A stretch of DNA of 64,000 nt, from contig NZ_BATJ01000008.1 in NCBI RefSeq assembly GCF_000467125.1, positions 124,001 through 188,000 of the forward strand. The letters run 5' to 3'. The notes below the pieces were generated by a model. That model was not told where the DNA came from and searched no databases. It saw only the letters and a list, made by a program, of their open reading frames with translations. Shown piece after piece: positions 27,500 to 36,169 of this stretch. The stretch is from Vibrio proteolyticus NBRC 13287. GTDB lineage: Bacteria; Pseudomonadota; Gammaproteobacteria; Enterobacterales; Vibrionaceae. Positions within the stretch are counted from its first letter, which is position 1. Each line of letters opens with the position of its first letter. Both the position numbers and the translations under genes were made by a program.

Positions 27500-28296
27500 T
27501 CTCTCGTATACGCGAGCAGTATCAGCTGTTCTGTCTGGCTCTGAGCTTTTTCTCGCGCTTACCGATCCCGTCATCCACACCGTATTCTGAAGAGCGGATG
27601 AATCGCGCTGGCCGTTACTTCGCGTTGGTTGGGGCGTTGCTGGGGCTACTCTGCGCATTGGTGTTTGGATGGCTGTCGCTATTCCTGCCGGGTAATATCG
27701 CAGTCCTGCTGACCATGGCGTTTAGTTTGTTCCTCACAGGCGCGTTTCATGAAGACGGGTTGACCGACATGGCAGATGGTATCGGAGGCGGTATGATTCA
27801 CGAACGCCGTTTGGCGATCATGAAAGACAGTCGTATCGGGACCTACGGTGCGGTGACATTGGCCATGGCTTTACTGGCGAAGTATGCGCTGTTGACTGCG
27901 TTGGTTGCACACACCTCACTGCTGATGGTGTGGGTACTGGCTTACACGCTCAGTCGCACGGTGGCGGCCAGTCTGATTTACGATATGGATTACGTCAGTG
28001 ACCGTGAGACCAGTAAATCCAAGCCTCTGGCCAGCAAACAGACGAAAGGCGAGTTGCGGTTTCTGATTCTGTGCGGCGTATTGCCTTGCCTGTGGTTTTC
28101 CCCGGTTGTAGCGCTGAGCCTCATTTTGTCTGTTGTGGCGCTTCGTTTTAGTTTTAAGTCCTGGCTTATCAAACGAATCGGTGGTTTTACGGGGGATTGT
28201 CTGGGTGCAGCTCAGCAATTGACTGAGCTGTGGATCTATTTGCTGTTGGTCGCGTTTGCGCACAATGGCTGGCTTATCGAAGCTGGATTGGTATGA
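27496..28296 (+). CDS. cobS: Adenosylcobinamide-GDP ribazoletransferase
   Basis: A 266-residue polytopic inner-membrane protein that joins adenosylcobinamide-GDP to alpha-ribazole(-phosphate), the last step of nucleotide-loop assembly. The acidic signature [18 protein letters not shown] with [15 protein letters not shown] matches the family, as does [13 protein letters not shown] near the end. About six hydrophobic segments. Overlaps cobT by four bases and cobU by four. Confidence 0.95.
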   Translation: MISRIREQYQLFCLALSFFSRLPIPSSTPYSEERMNRAGRYFALVGALLGLLCALVFGWLSLFLPGNIAVLLTMAFSLFLTGAFHEDGLTDMADGIGGGMIHERRLAIMKDSRIGTYGAVTLAMALLAKYALLTALVAHTSLLMVWVLAYTLSRTVAASLIYDMDYVSDRETSKSKPLASKQTKGELRFLILCGVLPCLWFSPVVALSLILSVVALRFSFKSWLIKRIGGFTGDCLGAAQQLTELWIYLLLVAFAHNGWLIEAGLV

Positions 28297-28844
28297 GTGT
28301 ACATCTGATTTTAGGCGGCGCGCGATCGGGCAAATCGTCGCATGCAGAGCAGTGGGTCAGGCAGGTTTCCACTCAGTTCCAGCGGGGAGAGGTGTCCCGA
28401 CCATTGCATTACGTTGCGACAGCGATTGCGTTTGATGATGAGATGAAGACGCGAATCGAACATCATCGACACTCTCGTGGTGTGGGATGGGTGGAACATG
28501 AAGCGCCCTTGGCGTTGGCCGAGCTGCTGAAACGATTTCAGGCCGACGATGTGGTGTTGGTCGATTGCCTGACGTTGTGGCTGAACAATGTGATTTTTAA
28601 TCATGGCGATACGGCTAGGGCAGACGACATTCATGATGCAGTGAACACTCTGGTTGACGTATTAAGCGCGTCTTCGGCGTATCTCTGTTTAGTCTCGAAC
28701 GAAGTCGGTCTTGGTGTCGTACCGATGGGGCAAGTGTCTCGCCTGTTTGTCGATCACGCTGGCTGGATGAATCAGCGTATTGCCGCGATCGCTGATCGGG
28801 TTGATTTTGTCGCAGCGGGTTTACCAATGAGATTGAAAGGATAA
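28293..28844 (+). CDS. cobU: Adenosylcobinamide kinase / cobinamide-phosphate guanylyltransferase
   Basis: A 183-residue bifunctional enzyme (E. coli CobU 181) that phosphorylates adenosylcobinamide and then transfers GMP to it. P-loop GGARSGKSSHAE at the start, then VDCLTLWLNN and the SNEVGLGVVP segment. The start at 28293 overlaps the cobS stop; a longer frame from 28230 would add 21 residues with no family match. Confidence 0.95.
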   Translation: MSVHLILGGARSGKSSHAEQWVRQVSTQFQRGEVSRPLHYVATAIAFDDEMKTRIEHHRHSRGVGWVEHEAPLALAELLKRFQADDVVLVDCLTLWLNNVIFNHGDTARADDIHDAVNTLVDVLSASSAYLCLVSNEVGLGVVPMGQVSRLFVDHAGWMNQRIAAIADRVDFVAAGLPMRLKG

Positions 28845-28847
28845 ACG

Positions 28848-29456
28848 ATGAAAGTGCTGAATTTCTATTTACTTCGTCATGGTAAAACACTCGGGCAATC
28901 GGCTCTGAACGGCAGAACCGACGTCGGGGTCGATTTGGCCGTTCAGCACCGAATTCGTGACCGAATGGTGGAAAAGGAACTACCGATAATCCACATTGTG
29001 AGCTCTCCATTACAGCGCTGTGCACAAGTGGCGACTTTACTTCATGAACGGCTGGATAATGTACTGCTAAACCTGGATGCCGCGTTTCAGGAAATGGACT
29101 TCGGTGACTACGACGGTGTCGCTTTTGAAAAGCTGGACGATAAATGGCAGGAGCTCGAAGCATTCTGGTACGACCCGGCAGACCGCCCGCTTCCCAATGG
29201 AGAAAGCCTAGCCGAGTTTCATCAACGCGTTACTCAGGCGTGGGATAAACTGGTCGATACGGCGCACGGGGATACACTTCTTATTTGCCACGGCGGGACG
29301 ATACGTATCATACTGGCTCATATACTTAACTTGGACTGGAAAAACCCGGCGTGGTATTCACAATTGAATATTGCCAACCAGTCGCTCTCTCACGTACAAA
29401 TTTCAGTAACGGACTCGCGCTTTGCCAGCGTAAAAACGATTGGTGAAGTGCTTTAA
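28848..29456 (+). CDS. cobC: Alpha-ribazole phosphatase-like histidine phosphatase (CobC)
   Basis: A 202-residue protein of the histidine phosphatase family. The N-terminal LLRHGKT (catalytic His), SSPLQRCAQVA, EMDFGDYDG and the second catalytic motif CHGGTIR are in place. In the cob operon it should remove the phosphate from alpha-ribazole-phosphate or from adenosylcobalamin-phosphate. It starts three bases after cobU. A general phosphatase acting on other sugars phosphates cannot be ruled out by sequence alone. Confidence 0.85.
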   Translation: MKVLNFYLLRHGKTLGQSALNGRTDVGVDLAVQHRIRDRMVEKELPIIHIVSSPLQRCAQVATLLHERLDNVLLNLDAAFQEMDFGDYDGVAFEKLDDKWQELEAFWYDPADRPLPNGESLAEFHQRVTQAWDKLVDTAHGDTLLICHGGTIRIILAHILNLDWKNPAWYSQLNIANQSLSHVQISVTDSRFASVKTIGEVL

Positions 29457-29476
29457 GCATGACATTAGGACAACCT

Positions 29477-31270
29477 ATGACAACGCCAAGTTGGAACCTC
29501 ACAATTGCCTATCAAGGCTTGGACGATCCCAAAATCACGCAAGACATTCAACTTATCGAGCAGTGCATTACCGTGCTCAAACAACACAGCGACCAGCGTG
29601 ACTCTGTGTCCGTCGTACAAAACGCCATTCAAACCTCCGAAGCCGCCGGGAAACTGCTGGCCACGATCAATACGTTTGCAACCTGCCATTCTTCCGTCGA
29701 TGCCACCAACGCGCAGGCCAAGTCTCTGACCGGAAAAATGGCGAAACTGAGCTCGGATCTTTCGCAAGCTTACAGCCCGTATGAAAATACGCTGACTTAC
29801 GCCGACGATGAGTTCATTCGTCAGGTTCTGGACCACGATAGCGGTGATATTTATGGTCAGGCCTTTGGCATAGAAAGCCTGCGTAAGTTGGCAGATGTGA
29901 TGTTGCCAGTAGAACAAGAGCAGCTGATTTCAGCACTGGAAGTGGATGGCCGAGATGCGTGGGGAAGACTCTACGATAACCTGACTGGCTCGCTACAGGT
30001 CACGCTTGAATTGCCTGACGGACAGAATGAAATCATGGGGTTCTCTCAGGCAGCGAGCATACTCTACGGTGGTGAATTTGATAAGCAGGAACCGGCGTGG
30101 CGTGGTATTCAAAAAGCCATGGCAACGCATCAGGAAAGTTTCGCATCGATTCTCAATGCGTTGTCGGGCTGGAGACTAACGGAATACGCGAAACGTTCTT
30201 ATCAGCGTGAGATGCATTTTCTTGAGCCTGCGCTACATGAGAGTTGTATTGAACCTGAAACGCTGGATGCCATGATGTCAGTGGCGCACCAGCAACGCAA
30301 TATTGGCCAGAAAGCCGGGCAACTGATGGCTCAGGTTTATGGGCTGGACTCGATGAAACCGTGGAATCACATGGCGGCGATGCCGTCACTGACCGGTTCT
30401 GAGCCTAAAGTGTACTCTTTTGATGAAGCTATTGAGGTTATCAAAACCGCGTTTGCGCAAGTGCATCCGGAAATGTCAGACTTCGTACAGATGATGGTTG
30501 ATAATGGTTGGATTGACGCTTCACCGAGTGACAACCGTCGTTTGGGCGCGTACTGCACCAAATTCGCCGCAACCCGATCGCCTTTGGTTTTCATGACATG
30601 GGGAGGAAGCCGCTCCGACCTTCTGACGCTGGCTCATGAACTTGGGCACGCTTTCCACAATTGGGTCATGCGGGATATGCCACTGTGCCAGACACGGTAT
30701 CCGATGACGTTGGCTGAGACCGCCTCGATCTTTGCTGAGAATATCGTCCGTGATACTTTGCTCAGTCAGGCCGAAACGCGTGAAGAGCAGTTGGAAATGT
30801 TGTGGGAAGAGCTCTCCTCCTGTTATGCGCTCACGATCAATATTCCGGTGCGGTTTGAGTTTGAGAAAGCTCTGTACGAGCAACGTCAGTCTGGAGAATT
30901 TAGCGCCAGCCAGTTGTGCGAACTGATGCGCCAATCCTGGAAAGTGTGGTACGGGGAATCGATGGACGAAACGGATCCTTATTTCTGGGCCAGCAAACTG
31001 CATTTCAGTATTTCGGAAATCAGCTTTTACAACTACCCGTACCTGTTTGGCTATCTCTTCAGTGGCGGCGTTTACGCGCAACGCGAGGCAAAAGGCGACC
31101 AGTTTTATGCCGATTACGTTGCGTTGCTCCGCGACACCGGCAGTATGATGGCAGAAGAGGTAGTGCAAAAGCACCTGGGCATGGGCCTGACCAAGCCCGA
31201 TTTCTGGCAACAGAGTTTTGCGCGCGTCAAAGAAAAAATTGATCGCTTTGAACAACTGCTAGCGCAATGA
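29477..31270 (+). CDS. pepF: M3-family oligoendopeptidase F-like zinc peptidase
   Basis: A 597-residue cytoplasmic peptidase of the M3B/oligoendopeptidase F branch, which cleaves short peptides. The zinc motif LAHELGHAFHN (HExxH) is at about residue 390, with the downstream Glu in LAETASIFAENI. The C-terminal YPYLFGYLFSGG block is typical. An upstream ATG at 29459 is possible, but only the one at 29477 has an AGGAC at good spacing. It follows cobC after 20 bases and shares the terminator that closes the cob series, though a metabolic link to B12 is not evident. Confidence 0.9.
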   Translation: MTTPSWNLTIAYQGLDDPKITQDIQLIEQCITVLKQHSDQRDSVSVVQNAIQTSEAAGKLLATINTFATCHSSVDATNAQAKSLTGKMAKLSSDLSQAYSPYENTLTYADDEFIRQVLDHDSGDIYGQAFGIESLRKLADVMLPVEQEQLISALEVDGRDAWGRLYDNLTGSLQVTLELPDGQNEIMGFSQAASILYGGEFDKQEPAWRGIQKAMATHQESFASILNALSGWRLTEYAKRSYQREMHFLEPALHESCIEPETLDAMMSVAHQQRNIGQKAGQLMAQVYGLDSMKPWNHMAAMPSLTGSEPKVYSFDEAIEVIKTAFAQVHPEMSDFVQMMVDNGWIDASPSDNRRLGAYCTKFAATRSPLVFMTWGGSRSDLLTLAHELGHAFHNWVMRDMPLCQTRYPMTLAETASIFAENIVRDTLLSQAETREEQLEMLWEELSSCYALTINIPVRFEFEKALYEQRQSGEFSASQLCELMRQSWKVWYGESMDETDPYFWASKLHFSISEISFYNYPYLFGYLFSGGVYAQREAKGDQFYADYVALLRDTGSMMAEEVVQKHLGMGLTKPDFWQQSFARVKEKIDRFEQLLAQ

Positions 31271-31294
31271 TTTAGTGGTAGAATATGCGGAATA

Positions 31295-31325
31295 TGAGCC
31301 GAGCGGTGATGCTCGGCTTAATTTT
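31295..31325 (+). terminator. Terminator after pepF
   Basis: AGCCGAGC (31297-31304) pairs with GCTCGGCT (31311-31318), six-base loop, then TAATTTT. Confidence 0.85.
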
Positions 31326-31445
31326 GTGCAGAGTGTGAATGGATTTACAGGCAGAGACAGGTTTTCTGTCGATAAGTGAGATCATTTCAACATAAATCGT
31401 CCGTACAATTCATTAACATACCGCTGTGCAATAAAGGAGTAGCGC

Positions 31446-32474
31446 ATGACGAAATCCCTCTTTCGCCAATCTTTTCTTTTTGACAGCCTCGACTTAGAAC
31501 ACGAAATGCTCCCGGGCGAGCAAACGTCAGCTTCCGGAGTGACACTGAAACTGCACCAACGTGGTGTGTTGGAAGTGATTCCTCAGCATGTCGGGTCTGA
31601 GACCAAAAACATTATTATCTCGTGTGGTGTTCATGGCGATGAAACCGCACCCATGGAGCTGGCCGATAAAATTATCGAAGATATTCAAACCGGTTTTCAG
31701 CCTGTCACTGAACGTTGTCTATTTATTGTTGCGCACCCGGAAGCCACCAATAATCACACGCGTTTTATCGAGCAAAACCTCAACCGCTTGTTTGACGACA
31801 AAGAGCATGAGCCATCAAAAGAGACCACAATTGCAGACAATCTGAAATCGGTGGTGTCTGACTTCTATGCCGGAACAGAGCCAGAAACCCGTTGGCATCT
31901 GGACTTACACTGCGCCATTCGTTTGTCCAAGCATTACACTTTTGCGGTGAGCCCGAAAACCCGCCATCCGGTGCGCAGCAAAGCCTTGTTTGATTTCGTT
32001 GAAAGCGGCCATGTGGAAGCGGTGTTGTTGTCCAATGCACCATCCAGTACCTTCAGTTGGTACAGCGCTGAAAACTTCGGCGCACAAGCATTGACGATGG
32101 AACTGGGGCGTGTGGCTCGCATCGGGGAAAATGATCTCGAGAAATTGGTGGCCTTTGATCTGGCGTTACGTGATTTGGTGGCCTCTGCCAAAGCGGAACA
32201 CTTGTCTAAACGAACCATTATGTATCGTGTCAGCCGTACGTTGGTGCGCCTGCATGACGATTTCGACTTTATGTTCGATGATCAGGTTGAAAACTTTACC
32301 GCATTTAAGCACGGAGAAGTGTTTGGTCATGATGGCGATAAGCCGCTGATGGCGAAAAATGAGGGTGAGGCGATCGTGTTCCCGAACCGTCATGTCGCAA
32401 TCGGTCAGCGTGCAGCACTGATGGTGTGTGAAGTCGCGACACGTTACGAAGACGATCAACTGGTCTACGATTAA
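31446..32474 (+). CDS. astE: Succinylglutamate desuccinylase
   Basis: A 342-residue zinc carboxypeptidase-like enzyme, last step of the arginine succinyltransferase pathway, releasing glutamate and succinate from N-succinylglutamate. Zinc ligands are visible in CGVHGDETAPME (His, Glu) and DLHCAIR (His), with the catalytic Glu of TMELGRVA. The other ast genes are absent here, which is common in vibrios where astCADB lies elsewhere. AAAGGAG precedes the ATG. Confidence 0.93.
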   Translation: MTKSLFRQSFLFDSLDLEHEMLPGEQTSASGVTLKLHQRGVLEVIPQHVGSETKNIIISCGVHGDETAPMELADKIIEDIQTGFQPVTERCLFIVAHPEATNNHTRFIEQNLNRLFDDKEHEPSKETTIADNLKSVVSDFYAGTEPETRWHLDLHCAIRLSKHYTFAVSPKTRHPVRSKALFDFVESGHVEAVLLSNAPSSTFSWYSAENFGAQALTMELGRVARIGENDLEKLVAFDLALRDLVASAKAEHLSKRTIMYRVSRTLVRLHDDFDFMFDDQVENFTAFKHGEVFGHDGDKPLMAKNEGEAIVFPNRHVAIGQRAALMVCEVATRYEDDQLVYD

Positions 32475-32505
32475 CCTGAGACCGACTTAGATTCGCTTTC
32501 TATTT

Positions 32506-32540
32506 GAATGGCTTAACGGTATCGTTAAGCCATTCTTTTT
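32506..32540 (+). terminator. Terminator after astE
   Basis: A perfect 13-base stem GAATGGCTTAACG (32506-32518) with CGTTAAGCCATTC (32523-32535), four-base loop, then TTTTT. Confidence 0.92.
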
Positions 32541-32566
32541 GTTTATACACAAATACCGATGCTTTG

Positions 32567-33559
32567 ATGGATTTCAATCAGCTTCTTCGAGTTAAACGCC
32601 AGCGTTGGCAGCGCAGCGCCACTTTTTTCATTGCCGGATTGATCTTGTTCAGTTTTGGCTATTTGATGGTGGGGGAAGTGTTCATCTCGCCCTTCGCCGA
32701 ATGGTCAGCACTGGACCAACAATTAGTCATGCAACTGCGCTTGCCTCGTTTGCTGGCTGCCGTTGCAATTGGGGCTTCACTGGCGGTTTCCGGCGCGGTG
32801 CTACAGGTGCTGCTGGGCAATGTGCTGGCTGAGCCGGGCGTACTTGGAATATCCGGTGGCGCCAGCCTTGCCATGGTTCTGGTGTTGTTTTTTCTGCCGT
32901 GGGCAGCAACGCCAGTTGGATTCATGCTGGCGGCAGTGATGGGATCTCTGGTTTTTACCCTTCTGCTTGTGTCGATGGCCAAAGCGATGAAACTGACCAC
33001 CACCCGTTTGCTGCTGGTGGGGGTGGCACTGGGGATTTTGTCCGGCGCGGTGGTCACCTGGGCATTCTATTTCAGTGACAACCTGAGCTTACGTCAGTTG
33101 ATGTACTGGCTGATGGGCAGTATCGGTGGTGCAACCTGGTATCAACATACGTTAACTATAATGCTGGTTCCTTTTGTGCTGTGGCTGTGTTGCCAAGGCA
33201 ACGTGCTAGACAAACTCATGTTGGGTGAATTGCATGCTAAGCAGTTAGGGGTAGACGTGAATGCCATTCGCTGGAAGCTTATTCTTGCTGTGTCGGTACT
33301 GGTGGGTGGCGCTGTGGCCCTTGGCGGCGTGATCGGCTTTGTGGGGTTGGTCGTGCCGCACTTATTGCGTTTGGCCCTGGGGACAGAGAACCGCTATCTG
33401 ATCCCACTTTCGGCTCTCTTTGGTGCATTGCTGCTGGTGATTGCAGACTTAGTCGCCAGAACCGCGCTCAATGCCGCAGAACTGCCGCTCGGTGTCGTAA
33501 CCACGACCATAGGCGCGCCGGTATTTATCTGGATGTTGGTGCGAAATGATGATGCCTAA
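32567..33559 (+). CDS. btuC: Vitamin B12 ABC transporter permease
   Basis: A 330-residue BtuC/FecCD-family permease with about ten transmembrane helices. Conserved parts include [35 protein letters not shown] and the coupling loop with [11 protein letters not shown], ending in [12 protein letters not shown]. With BtuD and BtuF it moves cobalamin across the inner membrane. The start at 32567 gives the normal length; a longer frame from 32504 overlaps the terminator. The partner btuD is 1.5 kb away, because a glycosyltransferase gene lies between them on the other strand. Confidence 0.94.
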   Translation: MDFNQLLRVKRQRWQRSATFFIAGLILFSFGYLMVGEVFISPFAEWSALDQQLVMQLRLPRLLAAVAIGASLAVSGAVLQVLLGNVLAEPGVLGISGGASLAMVLVLFFLPWAATPVGFMLAAVMGSLVFTLLLVSMAKAMKLTTTRLLLVGVALGILSGAVVTWAFYFSDNLSLRQLMYWLMGSIGGATWYQHTLTIMLVPFVLWLCCQGNVLDKLMLGELHAKQLGVDVNAIRWKLILAVSVLVGGAVALGGVIGFVGLVVPHLLRLALGTENRYLIPLSALFGALLLVIADLVARTALNAAELPLGVVTTTIGAPVFIWMLVRNDDA

Positions 33560-33592
33560 CGACGACTTACGCTAAGTGTGCGGGCAAGCGCT

Positions 33593-33620
33593 AAAAAGGT
33601 TACCTTGAGGTAACCTTTGT
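33593..33620 (-). terminator. Terminator between btuC and the glycosyltransferase
   Basis: AAAGGTTACC (33595-33604) pairs with GGTAACCTTT (33609-33618) over a four-base loop. On the minus strand it runs into TTTTT, so it ends the glycosyltransferase; it can also serve btuC. Confidence 0.88.
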
Positions 33621-33625
33621 GCGTT

Positions 33626-34699
33626 TTAGTTGGCGAAAATGGTTTCCATGTCGTTGACCATTTTAGTCAGCGTACATTTTTCCAGCGCGATTTGACGTGC
33701 TTTTTCTGCGAAACGGGTACGCAGCGTACGGTCATCCAACAGACGCTCAATGGCTTTTGCCAGATCATCGCTGTCTCGAATGTTAACGATCAGGCCATTT
33801 TGCTCATGCTGAATCAACTCCGTCACGCTGCCAACGTCGGTAGCGATGACCGGAAGTTGGCACAGCATGGCTTGCATCATTGCCTGAGGAAGCCCTTCAA
33901 AACCGTACGAGGGAAGGCAGAAAACGTCCATTGCCTGTAAATAAGGTACCACGTTGTCCAACTCACCAGTAAAGGTGACAGGATAGTGAAGGGACGGAAC
34001 GCGGGGTTCAATCTCAGCGCGTTTAGGGCCATCACCGACAATGACAAGATGAAAATCATCCCGCTTGAGTTTTTGCAGTGCATCGACCAAGGTCTCATGA
34101 CCTTTCCAGGAGCGCATTTTAGCAACAATACCGATCACCATCTTATCAGTAGGCAAATTGACTGCTTGCTTACTTTTTAGAATATCCTGAGTAGGAAGGA
34201 AATGCAGTTCATCACTTCCGGTTGGTACGGATTGAATTTTCTCCAGAGGAATCTTGTTTTCACGATTCAACTGTTCTCTCAGTCTTTCACCGGCTGTGAC
34301 AATAAAATCACACCCCTGATTGTAGAGCCAAAGTGTCGATTTATTATTTTTAACTGAAGTGGAAATATGTCGCGTACGAACAACTTTCGGTTTATTTCGA
34401 CAAAATATCAAGCTCACTGCAACGAGCCAACTGTCCGTTGAGCTGTGCGTATTAATAACATCGAAGTGGTGTGATGAAAGATACTTATACATGCTAAAAA
34501 GGCCGGAAAACGATTTTCTCCGGATGGGAAGAGCGACGGCGGGAACTCCGCGCTTTTGAGCATTTTCAAATAGCGCGGAGTCTTGCGGGCAGGCGATCAC
34601 CACTTCATGACCTCTCTCTATCATGCCTAACGATTCGTTGAGCACTCGGATACCCTGGCCACCCCAGCCGTTTACGGATTCTGTATGAAGTATTTTCAT
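33626..34699 (-). CDS. Glycosyltransferase family 4 protein
   Basis: A 357-residue GT-B-fold glycosyltransferase. Donor-binding features: GIVAKMRSWKGHETL and the E-x7-E region YGFEGLPQAMMQAM. The acceptor-side N-terminus reads TESVNGWGGQGIRVLNES, as in several LPS/exopolysaccharide transferases. It probably adds a sugar to a surface polysaccharide at the inner face of the membrane. It is a single gene with its own terminator, placed on the opposite strand inside the otherwise conserved btuC-btuD pair; this looks like an insertion or rearrangement. Confidence 0.9.
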   Translation of the reverse strand: MKILHTESVNGWGGQGIRVLNESLGMIERGHEVVIACPQDSALFENAQKRGVPAVALPIRRKSFSGLFSMYKYLSSHHFDVINTHSSTDSWLVAVSLIFCRNKPKVVRTRHISTSVKNNKSTLWLYNQGCDFIVTAGERLREQLNRENKIPLEKIQSVPTGSDELHFLPTQDILKSKQAVNLPTDKMVIGIVAKMRSWKGHETLVDALQKLKRDDFHLVIVGDGPKRAEIEPRVPSLHYPVTFTGELDNVVPYLQAMDVFCLPSYGFEGLPQAMMQAMLCQLPVIATDVGSVTELIQHEQNGLIVNIRDSDDLAKAIERLLDDRTLRTRFAEKARQIALEKCTLTKMVNDMETIFAN

Positions 34700-35126
34700 A
34701 TAACTTATCTAGCGTAATGGATTAAACAAACGTCGTTAGCAAAAATAACCTTCAAATGTGAAGGAAAGGAGACTTAATTAAGTAGTGCGATGTTATGTCA
34801 CTTTTATTGCTGTAATTTTGAGTCTCAATTAAATTTCTATGGCTGTTTAGGGTCACTATTTGCCAAGCTTTAATTGCAAATTAAGTCTTACGTCGAAGAT
34901 ATTAACGTTGTTCTTATTTACGAGCAAGGTTGGCTCAGGAAAAATTGTGAATTCAAAGACTTGTGCGTGCTATTAATTTCTATCATGGTCAGTCAGATTC
35001 TCTTTCAAAAGAAAAAATAAAAGAATCAATAACCTGGTATTGAGTGCTTTGTAGCGATTGGTTGAAATTCTTTCACAAGTTCGTCATCCTACGCTGCGGA
35101 GAGACTTTCAGGTTGAATTACTGCGC
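34700..35126. other. AT-rich region between the glycosyltransferase and btuD
   Basis: About 430 bases with no convincing gene. A small hairpin CCTTCA (34749-34754) / TGAAGG (34759-34764) lies upstream of the glycosyltransferase. The btuD promoter must be here, since btuC is no longer adjacent, but no clear -35/-10 pair was found. An in-frame extension of btuD up to 35058 uses a TTG start and does not match the family. Confidence 0.4.
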
Positions 35127-35882
35127 ATGATAAAGATTAAGAGCTTGTGTGTTGGGTCACGGTTGCTGCCGATGTCCTTTCAGTGTGAACGAGGCGAAGT
35201 CGTTCATGTTGTTGGGCCGAACGGAAGTGGCAAAAGCACTTTACTGTCGGCCATCGCTGGCGTCCTGGATTATCAGGGGCAAGCCTTAGTTGATGGAGTT
35301 GATGTCAAAAACGTCACGCTTAAAGAACTTGCCCTGAAACGGGCTTATTTGAGTCAGAGTGAACGACCTGCGTTTAATATTGAGGTGTTTCAGTATTTGG
35401 CTTTGTCGGTTCCTGAACATACCTGTGCAACACAAGAAACCATTGGTGAGGTCATCGCGCATTTAACCCAGTTGGTCGACATCAGGGATAAACTGCATCG
35501 CTCAATAAATCAGTTGTCAGGCGGAGAATGGCAGAGAGTCAGGTTGGCCGCGATTTGCCTGCAAGTGTGGCCTTCATTGAACCCTAATGCTAAGGCTTTG
35601 TTTCTTGATGAGCCAGCGGCACCGCTCGACATTGGTCAGGAAGCATTATTGTATCAGTTGATTCGTGAAGTGGCGCAACAGGGCATTTGTGTAGTAATGG
35701 CGAATCATGATCTTAACCGGACGTTAAGGTTGGCTGATAAAGCGATTTTGCTCGACAAGGGCGTTTTGCAAAGTGTCGGTACGGCAAAAGAGGTGCTTAA
35801 CCCGCAACGCCTTTCGGATGTGTTTAAAACCCGGGTAAAAATGCTGAACCTGGAAGGGCAGCCGTATCTGATCTTCGACTGA
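35127..35882 (+). CDS. btuD: Vitamin B12 ABC transporter ATP-binding protein
   Basis: A 251-residue ABC ATPase (E. coli BtuD 249). Walker A VGPNGSGKSTLL, Q-loop SQSERPAF, signature NQLSGGEWQRV, Walker B ALFLDEPAAPLD (Asp-Glu), and the switch His of MANHDLNR. The BtuD-typical start KSLCVGSRLLPMSFQ and the LNLEGQPYLIF end support the assignment rather than an iron-siderophore homologue. The start at 35127 is chosen to match family length; SD is weak. Confidence 0.93.
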   Translation: MIKIKSLCVGSRLLPMSFQCERGEVVHVVGPNGSGKSTLLSAIAGVLDYQGQALVDGVDVKNVTLKELALKRAYLSQSERPAFNIEVFQYLALSVPEHTCATQETIGEVIAHLTQLVDIRDKLHRSINQLSGGEWQRVRLAAICLQVWPSLNPNAKALFLDEPAAPLDIGQEALLYQLIREVAQQGICVVMANHDLNRTLRLADKAILLDKGVLQSVGTAKEVLNPQRLSDVFKTRVKMLNLEGQPYLIFD

Positions 35883-35898
35883 ATCGTTAACAAGATTT

Positions 35899-35911
35899 GT
35901 GCAAAGAGCAC
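35899..35911. promoter_or_regulatory. Inverted repeat upstream of the sigma-54 box (possible activator site)
   Basis: GTGC-AAAGA-GCAC, with a similar half-repeat (GAGC-AATC-GCAC) about 12 bases further on. It lies ~110-120 bases before the predicted start, the usual place for a sigma-54 enhancer-binding protein. Its orientation does not match the NtrC or LuxO consensus, so the activator is unknown. Confidence 0.35.
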
Positions 35912-35995
35912 CAGATTAGAGCAATCGCACGATAAGATTCATTGTGGTGAAAAATAAAATCATTATAAATCAATTGGTTATGTTTTTGTAAAAGT

Positions 35996-36011
35996 TGGCA
36001 CGCGCTTGGCA
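35996..36011 (+). promoter_or_regulatory. Sigma-54 promoter (-24/-12)
   Basis: TGGCACG-CGCT-TGGCA matches the consensus TGGCACG-N4-TTGCA with one mismatch. The invariant GG (35997-35998) and GC (36009-36010) are separated by exactly ten bases. Predicted start of transcription near 36022. Confidence 0.75.
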
Positions 36012-36021
36012 TTAGTGAAAG

Positions 36022-36106
36022 GGATACATTCTCGTTCTTGTTAGGCTTGTGTCTCACAGACACGTATTGCTAGCCGCCTTGGTCTCCCTGAGGTGGCTTT
36101 TTTTTT
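36022..36106 (+). ncRNA. Candidate sigma-54-dependent small RNA
   Basis: The stretch runs from the predicted start to a strong terminator, about 85 nt. It has no ORF. Structure: a single-stranded 5' part (~27 nt), a hairpin with perfect six-base stem GTGTCT (36049-36054) / AGACAC (36058-36063), a short link, and the terminator AGCCGCCT (36072-36079) / AGGTGGCT (36091-36098) followed by nine T. This is the layout of Hfq-binding sRNAs. It is not one of the Qrr RNAs, whose conserved core is missing. It lies 140 bases beyond btuD; a processed btuD 3'-UTR is an alternative. Confidence 0.6.
36072..36106 (+). terminator. Terminator of the candidate sRNA
   Basis: Eight-base stem (one G-U pair) with an 11-base loop and a run of nine T, of the kind that also serves as an Hfq-binding tail. 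Confidence 0.85.
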
Positions 36107-36110
36107 GCTT

Positions 36111-36148
36111 TTAAAACGTAACATGCCAACCATTGGGTCGGCATGTTA
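36111..36148 (-). terminator. Terminator of the MazG-like gene
   Basis: On the minus strand AACATGCC-GACC and GG(T)TGGCATGTT form a stem with one mismatch, followed by CGTTTT. It lies 22 bases after the stop at 36170. Confidence 0.75.
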
Positions 36149-36169
36149 TTGACAGGCTGATTGCCGTAT

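Noticed and set aside
36022..36106. Identity of the sRNA as one of the Qrr RNAs
   Set aside because: Qrr RNAs share a ~30-base conserved core that is missing here, and the upstream site does not fit LuxO boxes.
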